Assembly (NCBI GenBank): GCA_964611645.1
Contig: CAZTAO010000069.1
Span: 1-22,601 of the forward strand
Direction: 5' to 3'
Length of the DNA: 22,601 nucleotides
DNA from: CAZTAO01 sp964611645
GTDB lineage: Bacteria; Armatimonadota; UBA5829
Shown: piece after piece, positions 8,132-16,131 of the stretch
Layout of the letters: each line of letters begins with the position of its first letter
Numbering within the stretch: the stretch's first letter is position 1
Made by a program: the position numbers and the translations under genes
The notes under the pieces: model-generated
The model's database searches: none
The model's input: the letters and a program-made list of their open reading frames with translations, nothing else
Told to the model about the DNA's origin: nothing

Positions 8132-8620
8132 TCAGTTAGCCTCCTTGTACTTGCCGATGATCGCCGGGACCATGTCCGGGGCAAGGTTGCCGTAGACATC
8201 GTCGTTAACCATCATTGCAGGCGCCACACCGCAAAGCCCCATGCAACTCACCACTTCAAAGGTGAACTGGCCGTCTTCGGTTGTCTCGCCGGGCTTGATG
8301 CCGATCTGGCCGGTGATTGCTTCCTTGATACCCTTGCTGCCTTCGATGTGGCAGGGCGGGCTGTCGCAGATTCTGACCACGTTCTTGCCTCTGGGCGAGG
8401 TGTAGAACAGTGTATAGAATGTAGCCACGCCATTCACCTTGCCCACAGTGATACCAAGGGCATCGGCAATGGCCTCCATCGCGTCAGGAGAAATCCAGCC
8501 GAGTTTGTCCTGCGTGTCGTGCAAGACAGGGATCAGGTACCGTTTGTCGTTCTGGTAGCTCGCGCAGATGCCCATGATTGCGTCGGCCACATCTGCACTA
8601 CAGCCACAATTCTCACACAT
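8132..8620 (-). CDS. hydC: NuoE-like [2Fe-2S] hydrogenase subunit HydC1
   Basis: This 162-residue thioredoxin-like [2Fe-2S] protein of the NuoE/HndA family is the third subunit of the hydrogenase trimer. The helical N-terminal part reads LIPVLHDTQDKLGWIS, then GVATFYTLFYTSPRGKN. The four ligands are C85 and C90 (ICDSPPC) and C126 and C130 (SCMGLCGVAP), the family pattern. The start ATG at 8620 has GGAGG 7 nt upstream. Its TGA is one base before the hydB1 ATG, so the two are probably translationally coupled. The N-terminus has a small extra Cys group (MCENCGC) that is not part of the standard motif. Confidence 0.95.
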   Translation of the reverse strand: MCENCGCSADVADAIMGICASYQNDKRYLIPVLHDTQDKLGWISPDAMEAIADALGITVGKVNGVATFYTLFYTSPRGKNVVRICDSPPCHIEGSKGIKEAITGQIGIKPGETTEDGQFTFEVVSCMGLCGVAPAMMVNDDVYGNLAPDMVPAIIGKYKEAN

Positions 8621-8714
8621 AGCTAACCTCCGGTTCAGAGTTACAGTCCCACAAAATACGCATTACGCGGTGAAAGTCACGCTGCCAACTGATTCAGACT
8701 AAGCCCCTTGTACA

Positions 8715-8776
8715 CGTCACCCTGAACTTGATTCAGGGTCTAGTGCTATGGATGCTGAATCAAGTTCAGCATGACG
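8715..8776. repeat. Paired palindromic repeat between hydA2 and hydC1
   Basis: Left arm 8715-8740 and the reverse complement of 8751-8776 share CTGAACTTGATTCAG with compensating changes on both sides (CC..GG in one, GC..GC in the other). Each arm is itself a small hairpin (CTGAA/TTCAG). No T tract follows on the minus strand, so it is not a standard terminator. It resembles REP-type intergenic repeats and lies in a 183-nt gap within the operon, just after the hydA2 stop. Confidence 0.7.
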
Positions 8777-8803
8777 TTGTCGTGGTCACTTGGCTTAGTC
8801 TAC

Positions 8804-10564
8804 TTACGCTACCCCAGCTCCCTCTTCCTCATCTTCCGGCATCTCGGACTTGGCCGTATACTTGGTGTGAAGAAGCTTGTGGGATTTGTGCCCGAGGGGT
8901 TCACCAAGGAACTCCTCGTAGAGCCTGGTGATCGCCGGGTTCTCGTGCGATTTGCGCATCGGCAGGCCGGCGTCGGCCTGGTAGATGGCTTTCATTCGTG
9001 CCGCGCGGATGGCGTCGTTGGTCGGTATCGGCTGGCCGCCGCCTCCCAGACACCCGCCAGGGCAGCACATGATCTCGATGAAGTGATAGTCGGCTTCGCC
9101 GGCTATGATCTTCTCCATCAGCTTCCGCGCGTTGGCAAGACCGCTGGCAACTGCCACTTTCACATCCAGGTCGCCGACCTTGACCGTGGCTTCCTTTATA
9201 CCTTCGAGGCCACGCACCGGCATGAAGTCAACGCTGGCAAGCGTCTCCTTGGTGACCACTTCATACACGGTTCGCAGCGCGGCTTCCATAACGCCGCCGG
9301 TTGCTCCAAAGATCACAGCGGCGCCGGTGGACATCCCCAGCGGCTCGTCGAACTGTTCGTCATCGAGGGTGGGGAGGTCGATACCGGCTTCGCGGATCAT
9401 CTGCGCGGCTTCGCGGGTGGTCAGAACAGCGTCTATATCGGGCAGGTCTCCGACTGACTTCATCTCGTCCCGCTCTGCTTCCAGCTTCTTGGCCGTGCAC
9501 GGCATAATCGAGACCACATACAGCTTCTCAGCCGGGATGCCCATCTTGTCGGCATAGTAGGTCTTCGCCAGCGCCCCAAACATCTGCTGCGGGCTCTTGC
9601 ACGAAGACAGGTGCGGGAGCAGTTCCGGGTAGAAGTGCTCGATGAAGTTGATCCATCCCGGACTGCAGGAGGTCATCATCGGCAGCACGCCGCCGGTTGT
9701 CAGCCTTTGCAGAAGCTCGTGGCCCTCTTCTATGATGGTGAGGTCGGCTGTGAAGTCGGTGTCAAACACTTTGTCGAACCCCAACCTCCGCAGCGCCGCA
9801 ACCATCTTGCCGGTTACGAGAGTTCCAGCCGGTAGCCCAAACTCCTCGCCGATGGCCGCGCGAACGGCCGGAGCCGTCTGCACTACCACGAACTTGTCCG
9901 GGTTATCGATTGCGGCCCAGACCTTCTTGATATGGTTCTTCTCGGTCAGCGCGCCTGTCGGGCACGCCGAAATGCACTGCCCACACGCAACGCAAGCTAC
10001 GTCCGCCAGAAGGTTTTCCCCGGCTGGCGCAATCATCGTGCCGAAGCCGCGGTCCACGGGGAATATCTGGCCGATTCCCTGCACATTTCCGCAAACCGCC
10101 ACACATCGGCGGCACAGGATGCACTTGCTGGTATCGCGAACCACGGACGGCGAGCTGTCGTCAATCACGCGCTCCGGCATCTCGCCCAGATAGCGGTTCA
10201 CCTGGATTCCCATGCGCTTGGCAAGCGCCTGAAGCTCACAGTTCAGGCTTCGCGAACAGATGGTGCACTCCTGGTTGTGTGCGGAGAGCATCAGTTCCAT
10301 CACTGTCCGCCTGGCATCTAGCACCCGCTTAGTGTTAGTTCGCACTACCATGCCCTCGGTTGCGGGGGTGGCGCAGCTTGCCTGCAATGACCTTCCACCC
10401 TCGATCTCAACAAGGCATATTCGGCATGCCCCCAGCGGCCTTTGGCCCTCCAGGTAGCACAGGGTGGGTATAAACACGCCCGCCGCCTTTGCTGCATCGA
10501 GGACCGTGCTGCCCTTGGGGACCGTTACTTTCGTTCCATCCAATGTTAGGGTTACTTCACTCAT
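8804..10564 (-). CDS. hydA: [FeFe]-hydrogenase catalytic subunit HydA2 (HndD-like)
   Basis: This is a second full-length [FeFe]-hydrogenase large subunit, 586 residues from ATG 10564. That start is chosen because AAGAGG lies 6 nt upstream and it matches the HydA1 N-terminus; an in-frame TTG at 10582 is less likely. The [2Fe-2S] domain has C36, C47, C50 and C64. The His-Cys cluster motif is AHNQECTIC-C (95-109). Two ferredoxin motifs are CILCRRC-C and CVACGQC-CP. H-cluster motifs are TSCSPGW (298-304), MPCTAKK (354-360) and IMCCPGGCLGGGGQP. The final part is RKSHENPAITRLYEEFLG. It follows hydB2-gltD by 26 nt, which pairs it with that partner. Most residues are shared with HydA1, indicating duplication or ancient paralogy. 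Confidence 0.96.
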   Translation of the reverse strand: MSEVTLTLDGTKVTVPKGSTVLDAAKAAGVFIPTLCYLEGQRPLGACRICLVEIEGGRSLQASCATPATEGMVVRTNTKRVLDARRTVMELMLSAHNQECTICSRSLNCELQALAKRMGIQVNRYLGEMPERVIDDSSPSVVRDTSKCILCRRCVAVCGNVQGIGQIFPVDRGFGTMIAPAGENLLADVACVACGQCISACPTGALTEKNHIKKVWAAIDNPDKFVVVQTAPAVRAAIGEEFGLPAGTLVTGKMVAALRRLGFDKVFDTDFTADLTIIEEGHELLQRLTTGGVLPMMTSCSPGWINFIEHFYPELLPHLSSCKSPQQMFGALAKTYYADKMGIPAEKLYVVSIMPCTAKKLEAERDEMKSVGDLPDIDAVLTTREAAQMIREAGIDLPTLDDEQFDEPLGMSTGAAVIFGATGGVMEAALRTVYEVVTKETLASVDFMPVRGLEGIKEATVKVGDLDVKVAVASGLANARKLMEKIIAGEADYHFIEIMCCPGGCLGGGGQPIPTNDAIRAARMKAIYQADAGLPMRKSHENPAITRLYEEFLGEPLGHKSHKLLHTKYTAKSEMPEDEEEGAGVA

Positions 10565-10590
10565 TATCATCCTCTTGGTCAAGAATCAGG

Positions 10591-13500
10591 CTATCTGCCG
10601 CTATCACACCGCAGGCAGCGAAGAGCTTCGCGCAATGCTTGTTCTCTGTTGAATCCAAGGTCTACTTCCGCCATTCCTATTCGCTGGTCGACTTCAAGGA
10701 AATTGGAGCAGACTCTCGGGGTCTCGACGATATCGTCCACATCCTCTGGCGCGGGCGGTATCTCTATGTTCTCGGCGTCTGAGGCAAGTTCGCCGCTTCC
10801 GCCCAGGAACCTGTCTATGGAGACAGCGGCTCGTATGCCGTCGCCGACCGCGCTGATGACCGTCCACGGCCCGCGGACCACATCTCCGCCGGCGAACACA
10901 TCCTCCGCTCCGGTCTGCATGGTGGTCTCATCAATGCCCACGGTCCCGCCCCGCTTGATCTTCACCGAGTCGTCGGCGAGGAAGTCGAGGGTCGGTTCCT
11001 GGCTGATGGCTGTGATGACAGTATCAACCGGCAGGTCGAAGAAGCTGTCGACGATTGGTTTTGGCTTCCTGCGACCGCTGTTGTCGAACTCCGCGAGTTC
11101 CAGCAACTGGCACCTGACGCCCTTTACCTTGCCGCCGTCACCCATTACCTCAACAGGAACCGCAAGATACCGGAACTCCACGCCTTCCATCTCGGCCTCA
11201 TGAATCTCTTCAGGAGCCGCGGGCATGTCGTCCTTGAGTCTTCGGTAGAGGACCGTCACCTTCTTCGCGCCAACCCGCAGGGCGGTTCGCGCGGCGTCGA
11301 TAGCGGCGTTTCCACCACCGACCACTGCCACTCTCTCGCCCACGGTTATCTGGTTCTGGTCGAGGTTGACGTCCTTGAGGAACGTGATCGAGTCGTAGAC
11401 TCCATCCAGGTTCTCGCCGGGAATCTCAAGCGTCCATCCCTTGTCAGCGCCGACTGCCATGAAGACAGCGTCAAACTGCTTGCGGATGTCGTCGAATGAG
11501 ATGTCCTTGCCGACCCTGGTGTTGAGCCTGATGTCAACGCCGGTGGCGCGGATCATATCGATCTCGCCCATCAGGACTTGCCTTGGCAGCCTGTACGGCG
11601 GGATACACGTCGCGAGCATTCCTCCAGGCACTTTCTCGGCTTCAAATACTACCGGTTTGTAGCCCATTCGAGCAAGCTGGTAGGCAGCGGACAACCCAGC
11701 AGGGCCGCCACCGACTATCGCCACCTTCTTGTCGGCAGCCTTGGAGATTCGTCTGGACGGCGTAGGCAGATCGCCAGCGCTCGCCTGATCGGCTGCGTAT
11801 CGCTTCAGGGTGCGAATTGAGATCGGCTCGTCGATCTGGGAGCGCCGACACTTGGATTCGCACGGCGCGTTGCAGACCCTACCACAGACCGAAGTGAACG
11901 GGTTGCGGTCTCTGATGAGGCGCAGCGCGTCGTTGAATCTTCGGTGGGCGATGAGCGCGATGTACTTCGGAACGCTGGTCCCGGCAGGGCAGGTGTGCGA
12001 ACAAGGCGCTTCGAACAGAGCATTGCACACGCAGGCCGGGCAGACTCTGTCGTTGATGTGCGCCTCGTACTCGTCCCGGAAATAGTGGATTGTCGAGAGC
12101 ACAGGGTTCGGGGCTGTCTGGCCAAGGCCGCACAGCGCCGATTCCTTTATCTGCTGGCCGAGGTCCTGAAGAAGCTCGATGTCGCCTTTCTGGCCGAGGC
12201 CGTGAGCTATCCGATTGAGGATCTCAAGCATACGCTTGGTGCCCACGCGGCACGGTGTACACTTCCCGCAAGACTCGTCCTGGACGAAATCCAGGAAGTA
12301 TCGCGCGAGGTCGACCATACAGGTGCTTTCGTCCATTACGATCAAACCGCCGGATCCCATCATGGCTCCGAGTTTGATCAGCGACTCATACTCCATCGGC
12401 ACGTTCAGGTGCTGCCTGGGAATGCAGCCGCCGGAAGGTCCGCCAATTTGCGCGGCCTTGAAGCGCTTGCCGTCCCGAACACCTCCGCCGATCTCGAATA
12501 TGAGGTCGCCGAGGGTGGTTCCCATCGGAACCTCCACAAGTCCGGTGTTCTGGATTGCGCCGGCGAGGGCGAAGACCTTGGTGCCTTTGCTTTTCTCTGT
12601 CCCGATTGCGGCGAAAGCCTCTGCGCCGTTCTGGATGATCCAGGTGATGTTGGCGTAGGTCTCAACATTGTTGAGCAGGGTGGGGCACTCCCACAGACCT
12701 GAAATTGCAGGGAATGGGGGACGAGGCCTCGGTTCACCGCGCGCACCCTCGATGCTGGCGATAAGAGCTGTCTCTTCACCGCACACGAACGCCCCAGCTC
12801 CGATCCTGATCTGCAGGTCGAAACCGAACCCGCTGCCCATAATATCCTTGGAGAGGAAACCCCACTCGCGGGCCTGGTCTATCGCGTGGCTTAGTCGCTG
12901 GATTGCCAGGGGATACTCGGCGCGGACATACACGTAGCCCTGGTCGGCGCCGATGGCATATCCGGCGATTGTCATCGCTTCGATGACTGCGTGCGGGTCG
13001 CCCTCCAGAACGCTCCTGTCCATGAATGCGCCGGGGTCGCCCTCGTCTGCATTGCACAGAACGAACTTCTGGTCGCCAACTGCGTCGTGGGTGAACTGCC
13101 ACTTCCTGCCTGTCGGGAAGCCGCCGCCTCCACGTCCGCGCAGCCCGCTCTTGGTGATTTCGTCAATCACCTGCTGAGACGTCATCTCAGCCAGAGCCTT
13201 GCCCAGAGCAGAGTAGCCTTCGCGGGCGATGTATTCTTCGATGCTTGCGGGGTCGATGATACCGCAGTTACGCAGCACAATCTTCTTCTGCAGCTTGAAG
13301 AACGGCAGGTCTTCCATTCTGCGCTGGATGTCACCGCTGCCTGCATGATGCATCAGTTCAGTAACGGGTCTGCCTTTGAGCAGGTGCTCCCGGGCGATCT
13401 CTCTAGCTCCATCCGGGGTCAGCCTCTCATAGAAGATGCCTTCGGGAACAACCGCGGCCACGGGGCCCAGGTTGCATGATCCGACGCATCCGGTGAGCAC

Positions 13501-13650
13501 TACCTTGACTTCATCCTCAAGGCCGAGGTTCTTGATCTCGGACTGGAGAGCGTCAGCTACATCGGCGCAGCCACAAGAGACGCACCCTGCTCCCGCACAA
13601 ACCAAGACTTGAGATCTATACAGCTTCTCCATATTCCTGTCTAGCTCCAT
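10591..13650 (-). CDS. HydB2-GltD fusion: NuoF-like hydrogenase subunit with C-terminal glutamate-synthase-small-subunit-like domain
   Basis: This 1019-residue fusion starts with a thioredoxin-like [2Fe-2S] domain with intact ligands (C18, C23, C55, C59). The NuoF core has GRGGGGFPTG (172-181), NADEGDPGAF (200-209) and CGEETALIASIEG (290-302). A [4Fe-4S] site is C461, C464, C467 and C507. After CPACVC (537-542) comes a GltD/NfnB-type region with N-terminal Fe-S cysteines (C550, C554, C589, C593, C597, C601), FAD Rossmann GGGPAGLSAA (647-656), second Rossmann GGGNAAIDAART (778-789), YRR (802-804) suggesting NADPH, and AGGDVVRGP. The tail ends CLRC. The usual HndC C-terminal ferredoxin domain is replaced by the fusion. 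An ATG at 13632 is an alternative start; neither has a strong ribosome site. Confidence 0.93.
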   Translation of the reverse strand: MELDRNMEKLYRSQVLVCAGAGCVSCGCADVADALQSEIKNLGLEDEVKVVLTGCVGSCNLGPVAAVVPEGIFYERLTPDGAREIAREHLLKGRPVTELMHHAGSGDIQRRMEDLPFFKLQKKIVLRNCGIIDPASIEEYIAREGYSALGKALAEMTSQQVIDEITKSGLRGRGGGGFPTGRKWQFTHDAVGDQKFVLCNADEGDPGAFMDRSVLEGDPHAVIEAMTIAGYAIGADQGYVYVRAEYPLAIQRLSHAIDQAREWGFLSKDIMGSGFGFDLQIRIGAGAFVCGEETALIASIEGARGEPRPRPPFPAISGLWECPTLLNNVETYANITWIIQNGAEAFAAIGTEKSKGTKVFALAGAIQNTGLVEVPMGTTLGDLIFEIGGGVRDGKRFKAAQIGGPSGGCIPRQHLNVPMEYESLIKLGAMMGSGGLIVMDESTCMVDLARYFLDFVQDESCGKCTPCRVGTKRMLEILNRIAHGLGQKGDIELLQDLGQQIKESALCGLGQTAPNPVLSTIHYFRDEYEAHINDRVCPACVCNALFEAPCSHTCPAGTSVPKYIALIAHRRFNDALRLIRDRNPFTSVCGRVCNAPCESKCRRSQIDEPISIRTLKRYAADQASAGDLPTPSRRISKAADKKVAIVGGGPAGLSAAYQLARMGYKPVVFEAEKVPGGMLATCIPPYRLPRQVLMGEIDMIRATGVDIRLNTRVGKDISFDDIRKQFDAVFMAVGADKGWTLEIPGENLDGVYDSITFLKDVNLDQNQITVGERVAVVGGGNAAIDAARTALRVGAKKVTVLYRRLKDDMPAAPEEIHEAEMEGVEFRYLAVPVEVMGDGGKVKGVRCQLLELAEFDNSGRRKPKPIVDSFFDLPVDTVITAISQEPTLDFLADDSVKIKRGGTVGIDETTMQTGAEDVFAGGDVVRGPWTVISAVGDGIRAAVSIDRFLGGSGELASDAENIEIPPAPEDVDDIVETPRVCSNFLEVDQRIGMAEVDLGFNREQALREALRCLRCDSGR

Positions 13651-13744
13651 TTTGACGGTTAGAGGTCGAAGATCGACTGCTTAGCGGACTGTCAGGACAC
13701 ATGTCAGATGTATCGACTCCGCAGGCTCTTGCCGACCTGTCGAC

Positions 13745-14260
13745 TTACTTGTACTTCCTGAGTATCTCGGGAACCTTGTCGATTTTGACTCTGCGATAGA
13801 TATCTGCCTCGTCCACGGTGACGACCGGGGCAAGACCACAAGCTCCTACGCATCGGTTGACTTCCAGAGAGAACTTCCTGTCCTCGGTGGTTTCGCCGAC
13901 TTTGATGCCCATCTCCTGCTCGAACTTCTCCAGCACCTGCTTGCCGCCGCGGACGTAACACGCTGTTCCAAGGCAGACTCGCACTGTGTGGTCACCGCGC
14001 GGGACCGTGGTAAAGAACGAGTAGAAGCTCAGAACCCCATGGACCTCGCTCAGAGGCACTCCGAGGCCTTTGGCAATCTTCTTCTGCGCCTTCTCAGGTA
14101 TCCATCCGAACAGTTCCTGTGTGGCGTGAAGCACCTGAATGAGCGGGCCTCTTACGGTCTTGTGTGCCTCGATGATCTCATCGAGCTTCGCGTACAGCTT
14201 CTGTTCTTCTTCCTTTGCCTGCTTGGCAATCTCTTCGCATTCACATGTATGCGTTGACAA
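13745..14260 (-). CDS. hydC: NuoE-like [2Fe-2S] hydrogenase subunit HydC2
   Basis: This 171-residue NuoE/HndA-family subunit is presumably the partner of HydB2 and HydA2. It has an acidic/helical start, then LIQVLHATQELFGWIPEKAQ and GVLSFYSFFTTVPRG. The [2Fe-2S] ligands are C96 and C101 (VCLGTAC) and C137 and C141 (RCVGACGLAPV). The start is a TTG at 14260 with GGGAGG about 10 nt upstream. No in-frame ATG occurs before the conserved region. N-terminal C6 and C8 lie outside the family motif. It is separated from the [2Fe-2S] gene upstream by a 183-nt hairpin-rich gap and from hydB2 by 94 nt, in which I see no feature. Confidence 0.94.
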   Translation of the reverse strand: MSTHTCECEEIAKQAKEEEQKLYAKLDEIIEAHKTVRGPLIQVLHATQELFGWIPEKAQKKIAKGLGVPLSEVHGVLSFYSFFTTVPRGDHTVRVCLGTACYVRGGKQVLEKFEQEMGIKVGETTEDRKFSLEVNRCVGACGLAPVVTVDEADIYRRVKIDKVPEILRKYK

Positions 14261-14311
14261 AATAACCTAACCTCCCAAAGAATCTACTTCCAAGTCCACT
14301 ATACTTACTAT

Positions 14312-14422
14312 GCTTCGGCACGCTTTTTGCGCCGAAGCTCACCTGACTCGCTACTACTATGCCTCGGCATGCTTTTCTCGCCGAAGCTCACGATAGCGTC
14401 GGGGCAGAAAGCTTCCCGACGC
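14312..14422 (-). other. Three consecutive hairpins in the operon, two of them tandem repeats
   Basis: Hairpin 1 pairs GCTTCGGC (14312-14319) with GCCGAAGC (14331-14338). Hairpin 2 (14361-14368 with 14380-14387) is a near copy with one mismatch. The ~35-nt units containing them repeat at a 49-nt interval. Hairpin 3 pairs GCGTCGGG (14396-14403) with CCCGACGC (14415-14422). On the transcript they sit between the [2Fe-2S] gene and hydC2. No uridine run follows hairpin 3 directly. They could be processing or stability signals that set the ratio of regulatory to structural genes. Confidence 0.7.
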
Positions 14423-14443
14423 ATACCGCAGACTACCCACTGA

Positions 14444-14809
14444 TCAACTGGTGGCAACCACCCAATCGCTGACTACATTTCCGTTGACAACGTGCTGCGC
14501 GACTATTTGTCGGGCCTTGTCTGCATCAATGTAACCGTAGGTAACGGTCGCTTCACCGGTCTTGATCACGTCAACCGTCGGCTCCTGCTCGCACAGGCCT
14601 TTGCACCCGGTCTGGGTTACCGAGACATCGGTAATGCCCCTCTTCTCAAGCTCGTCAAGGACAGCGGTCATTACTTCTCTGGCTCCCGCCGCGATACCGC
14701 ACGTACCCATTGCGATAACAACCTTTGCGGAATAGTTGCCTTCGCGGACTCTCATCTGCTCGAGCGCTTGTTCCCGCACTTTCTTCAGGTCATCGAGACT
14801 CTTCATCAT
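14444..14809 (-). CDS. HndB-like thioredoxin-fold [2Fe-2S] ferredoxin domain protein
   Basis: This 121-residue small protein of the (2Fe-2S) ferredoxin-like family is found with NAD(P)-linked [FeFe]-hydrogenases (HndB type). Landmarks are VIAMGTCGIAAGAREVM (C37), VTQTGCKGLCEQEPTVDV (C69, C73), TVTYGYIDADKA and the end IVAQHVVNGNVVSDWV. Only three cysteines are present; the fourth ligand of classical thioredoxin-like ferredoxins is missing, which from memory is also seen in relatives. Two ATGs stand in tandem (14809, 14806), with GAGGTGA upstream. It is probably an electron-transfer or assembly partner of the downstream hydrogenase subunits. Confidence 0.85.
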   Translation of the reverse strand: MMKSLDDLKKVREQALEQMRVREGNYSAKVVIAMGTCGIAAGAREVMTAVLDELEKRGITDVSVTQTGCKGLCEQEPTVDVIKTGEATVTYGYIDADKARQIVAQHVVNGNVVSDWVVATS

Positions 14810-14833
14810 AGCTGGTCACCTCTCACTCTGTCG

Positions 14834-15376
14834 TCATTCATTCCAGAATCCAATTCCATCGCGGATGTAGTCTCTCAACCACACCAATACTGCCTGTTCA
14901 TTCAACGGCACACCATCAAGCTCTTGCCTGATAGTACGTGTATCAACTGTAAACGCCGCGCCATCGGCGCTCTGCATATAGACTATATCGATCTGTGGGT
15001 TCGCCGCCACCAGACTCACAATCGTTGCGGTCATATCCCCCAAAGGAGCGCGGTCTATGTGGCTCAGGCCAAACCATGCCCGCACGGTCGTCCCCTTGCC
15101 CGGCTGGCTCTGCACGATCAGATCACCGTCACAAGCCCTGGCGGCCTGGGCTAACATCGGGATGCCCAGCCCGACGCGGCGGGTGGTTCGGGTCGTCACG
15201 AACGGGTCTATTACATTCGCGGCGAACTCCGCGTCCATTCCCTTGCCGTTGTCCGCTATCTCTATCTCCAGGCTGTCCCGAACACTATCCGCGTTCACCT
15301 TTATATAGATCAAGCTCGCCCCGGCAACTATCGAGTTCTGCGCAAGGTCCAGAATGTGCATCGAAAGCTCACGCAT
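14834..15376 (-). CDS. GHKL-type ATPase (histidine-kinase-like ATP-binding domain), hydrogenase-linked
   Basis: This protein is about 180 residues from ATG 15376, which gives the family start MRELSMHILDLAQNSIVAGA. An in-frame ATG at 15403 is possible but overlaps more of the upstream gene. The N box is HILDLAQNS (7-15). The G1 box is IADNGKGMD (40-48). A TTRTTRRVGLGIPML lid/G2 stretch (61-75) and GKGTTVRAWF (93-102) complete the ATP pocket. There is no phospho-accepting His domain, membrane segment or receiver, so it is a stand-alone ATPase. Such proteins recur beside HydABC in anaerobes and are presumed regulators. It overlaps the PHP gene stop by 8 nt, so the pair is translationally coupled. 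Confidence 0.88.
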   Translation of the reverse strand: MRELSMHILDLAQNSIVAGASLIYIKVNADSVRDSLEIEIADNGKGMDAEFAANVIDPFVTTRTTRRVGLGIPMLAQAARACDGDLIVQSQPGKGTTVRAWFGLSHIDRAPLGDMTATIVSLVAANPQIDIVYMQSADGAAFTVDTRTIRQELDGVPLNEQAVLVWLRDYIRDGIGFWNE

Positions 15377-16109
15377 CCTCCACACCTCTTCCCTGCAGAC
15401 CATTCAACGCCATCCGAAGCTCGGTCAGGTTCCTGTGCTCCATTCTGATAGCCGTTCTCCGCTCTCCAATGGCTGCCAGCCAGTGTGCGTCAGAGTTGTA
15501 GATAACGGTCGACTCGCCCATGCCCATAAACTGCGCCCTTGCCTGAGCCGGCGTCAAGTTTCGCGATACTTCCAGAGCGTCAAACGGCGGGCTGTCAGGG
15601 ACATAGCCCAGGACCCCGCATAGTCCGCTTTCTTTTCTGTCAATGTGCGACGGTATGATCAACCCGCCCAATTCCTGCACCCGCATATAGAGATCGTCTA
15701 TGTCCATCCCGCAGGGCAAGCTCAGAAACTCCCGGCAAAACGCCACGAACTCGCCGTCTTTGTCCAGCACGAACTGCTGCGCGAATAGCTTCTCATCGGG
15801 CGGCAGATGCGGGAACTTGCCATATACTGTCGCCTGCATCGCCAAAGCGTGGTCTACGCTGTCGAACAGGCACAGCACATGCACGCCTTCGGCTGTCTGG
15901 ACTTCCAGCCCGGGGATCACTCTCAACCCCGTTCCATGTGCCGCCTCGATCACCGCTCCTGCATTCTCGCAGGAGTTGTGGTCGGCTATGGCTATCAAGT
16001 CCAGCCCTGCTGCGATTGCCACTTCCACAATCAGCGGCGGCAGCATCTCTGTCTCCGCGCATGCGGACAGGGCCGTATGTATGTGCAGGTCAGCCTGATA
16101 GACGTGCAA
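15369..16109 (-). CDS. PHP-domain phosphoesterase
   Basis: This is a 246-residue PHP-family metal-dependent phosphoesterase. The TTG at 16109 is chosen because AGGGG lies 7 nt upstream and because DLHIHT must be near the N-terminus; the frame is open further upstream only over the preceding gene. Metal-site motifs are DLHIHT (H9, H11), AIADHNSCEN (D43, H44), GLEVQT (E69), SHIDR (H155) and NSDAH (D207, H209), all of the expected set. Stand-alone PHP proteins act on phosphate esters or nucleotides, but this one's substrate is unknown. Its fixed place between a DRTGG protein and a GHKL ATPase suggests a part in signalling for the hydrogenase. Confidence 0.9.
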   Translation of the reverse strand: MHVYQADLHIHTALSACAETEMLPPLIVEVAIAAGLDLIAIADHNSCENAGAVIEAAHGTGLRVIPGLEVQTAEGVHVLCLFDSVDHALAMQATVYGKFPHLPPDEKLFAQQFVLDKDGEFVAFCREFLSLPCGMDIDDLYMRVQELGGLIIPSHIDRKESGLCGVLGYVPDSPPFDALEVSRNLTPAQARAQFMGMGESTVIYNSDAHWLAAIGERRTAIRMEHRNLTELRMALNGLQGRGVEDA

Positions 16110-16131
16110 TGCATTCCCCTCAGGCCTTGCT

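Noticed and set aside
8131..8199. Upstream extension of hydB1 to an in-frame start at 8199
   Set aside because: The extension overlaps hydC1. AAGGAGG before the ATG at 8130 and the family N-terminus fix the start there.
4743..14260. Respiratory complex I genes nuoE, nuoF, nuoG
   Set aside because: The NuoG-like proteins carry H-cluster motifs (TSCSPGW, MPCxAKK, CCPGGCxGGGGQP) and there are no nuoA-D/H-N membrane or quinone genes.
14308..14391. Short repeats that could be a CRISPR array
   Set aside because: Only two units, each a hairpin, with a short unlike interval and no cas genes. The Cas4-like nuclease is over 10 kb away and is better read as a general RecB-type protein.
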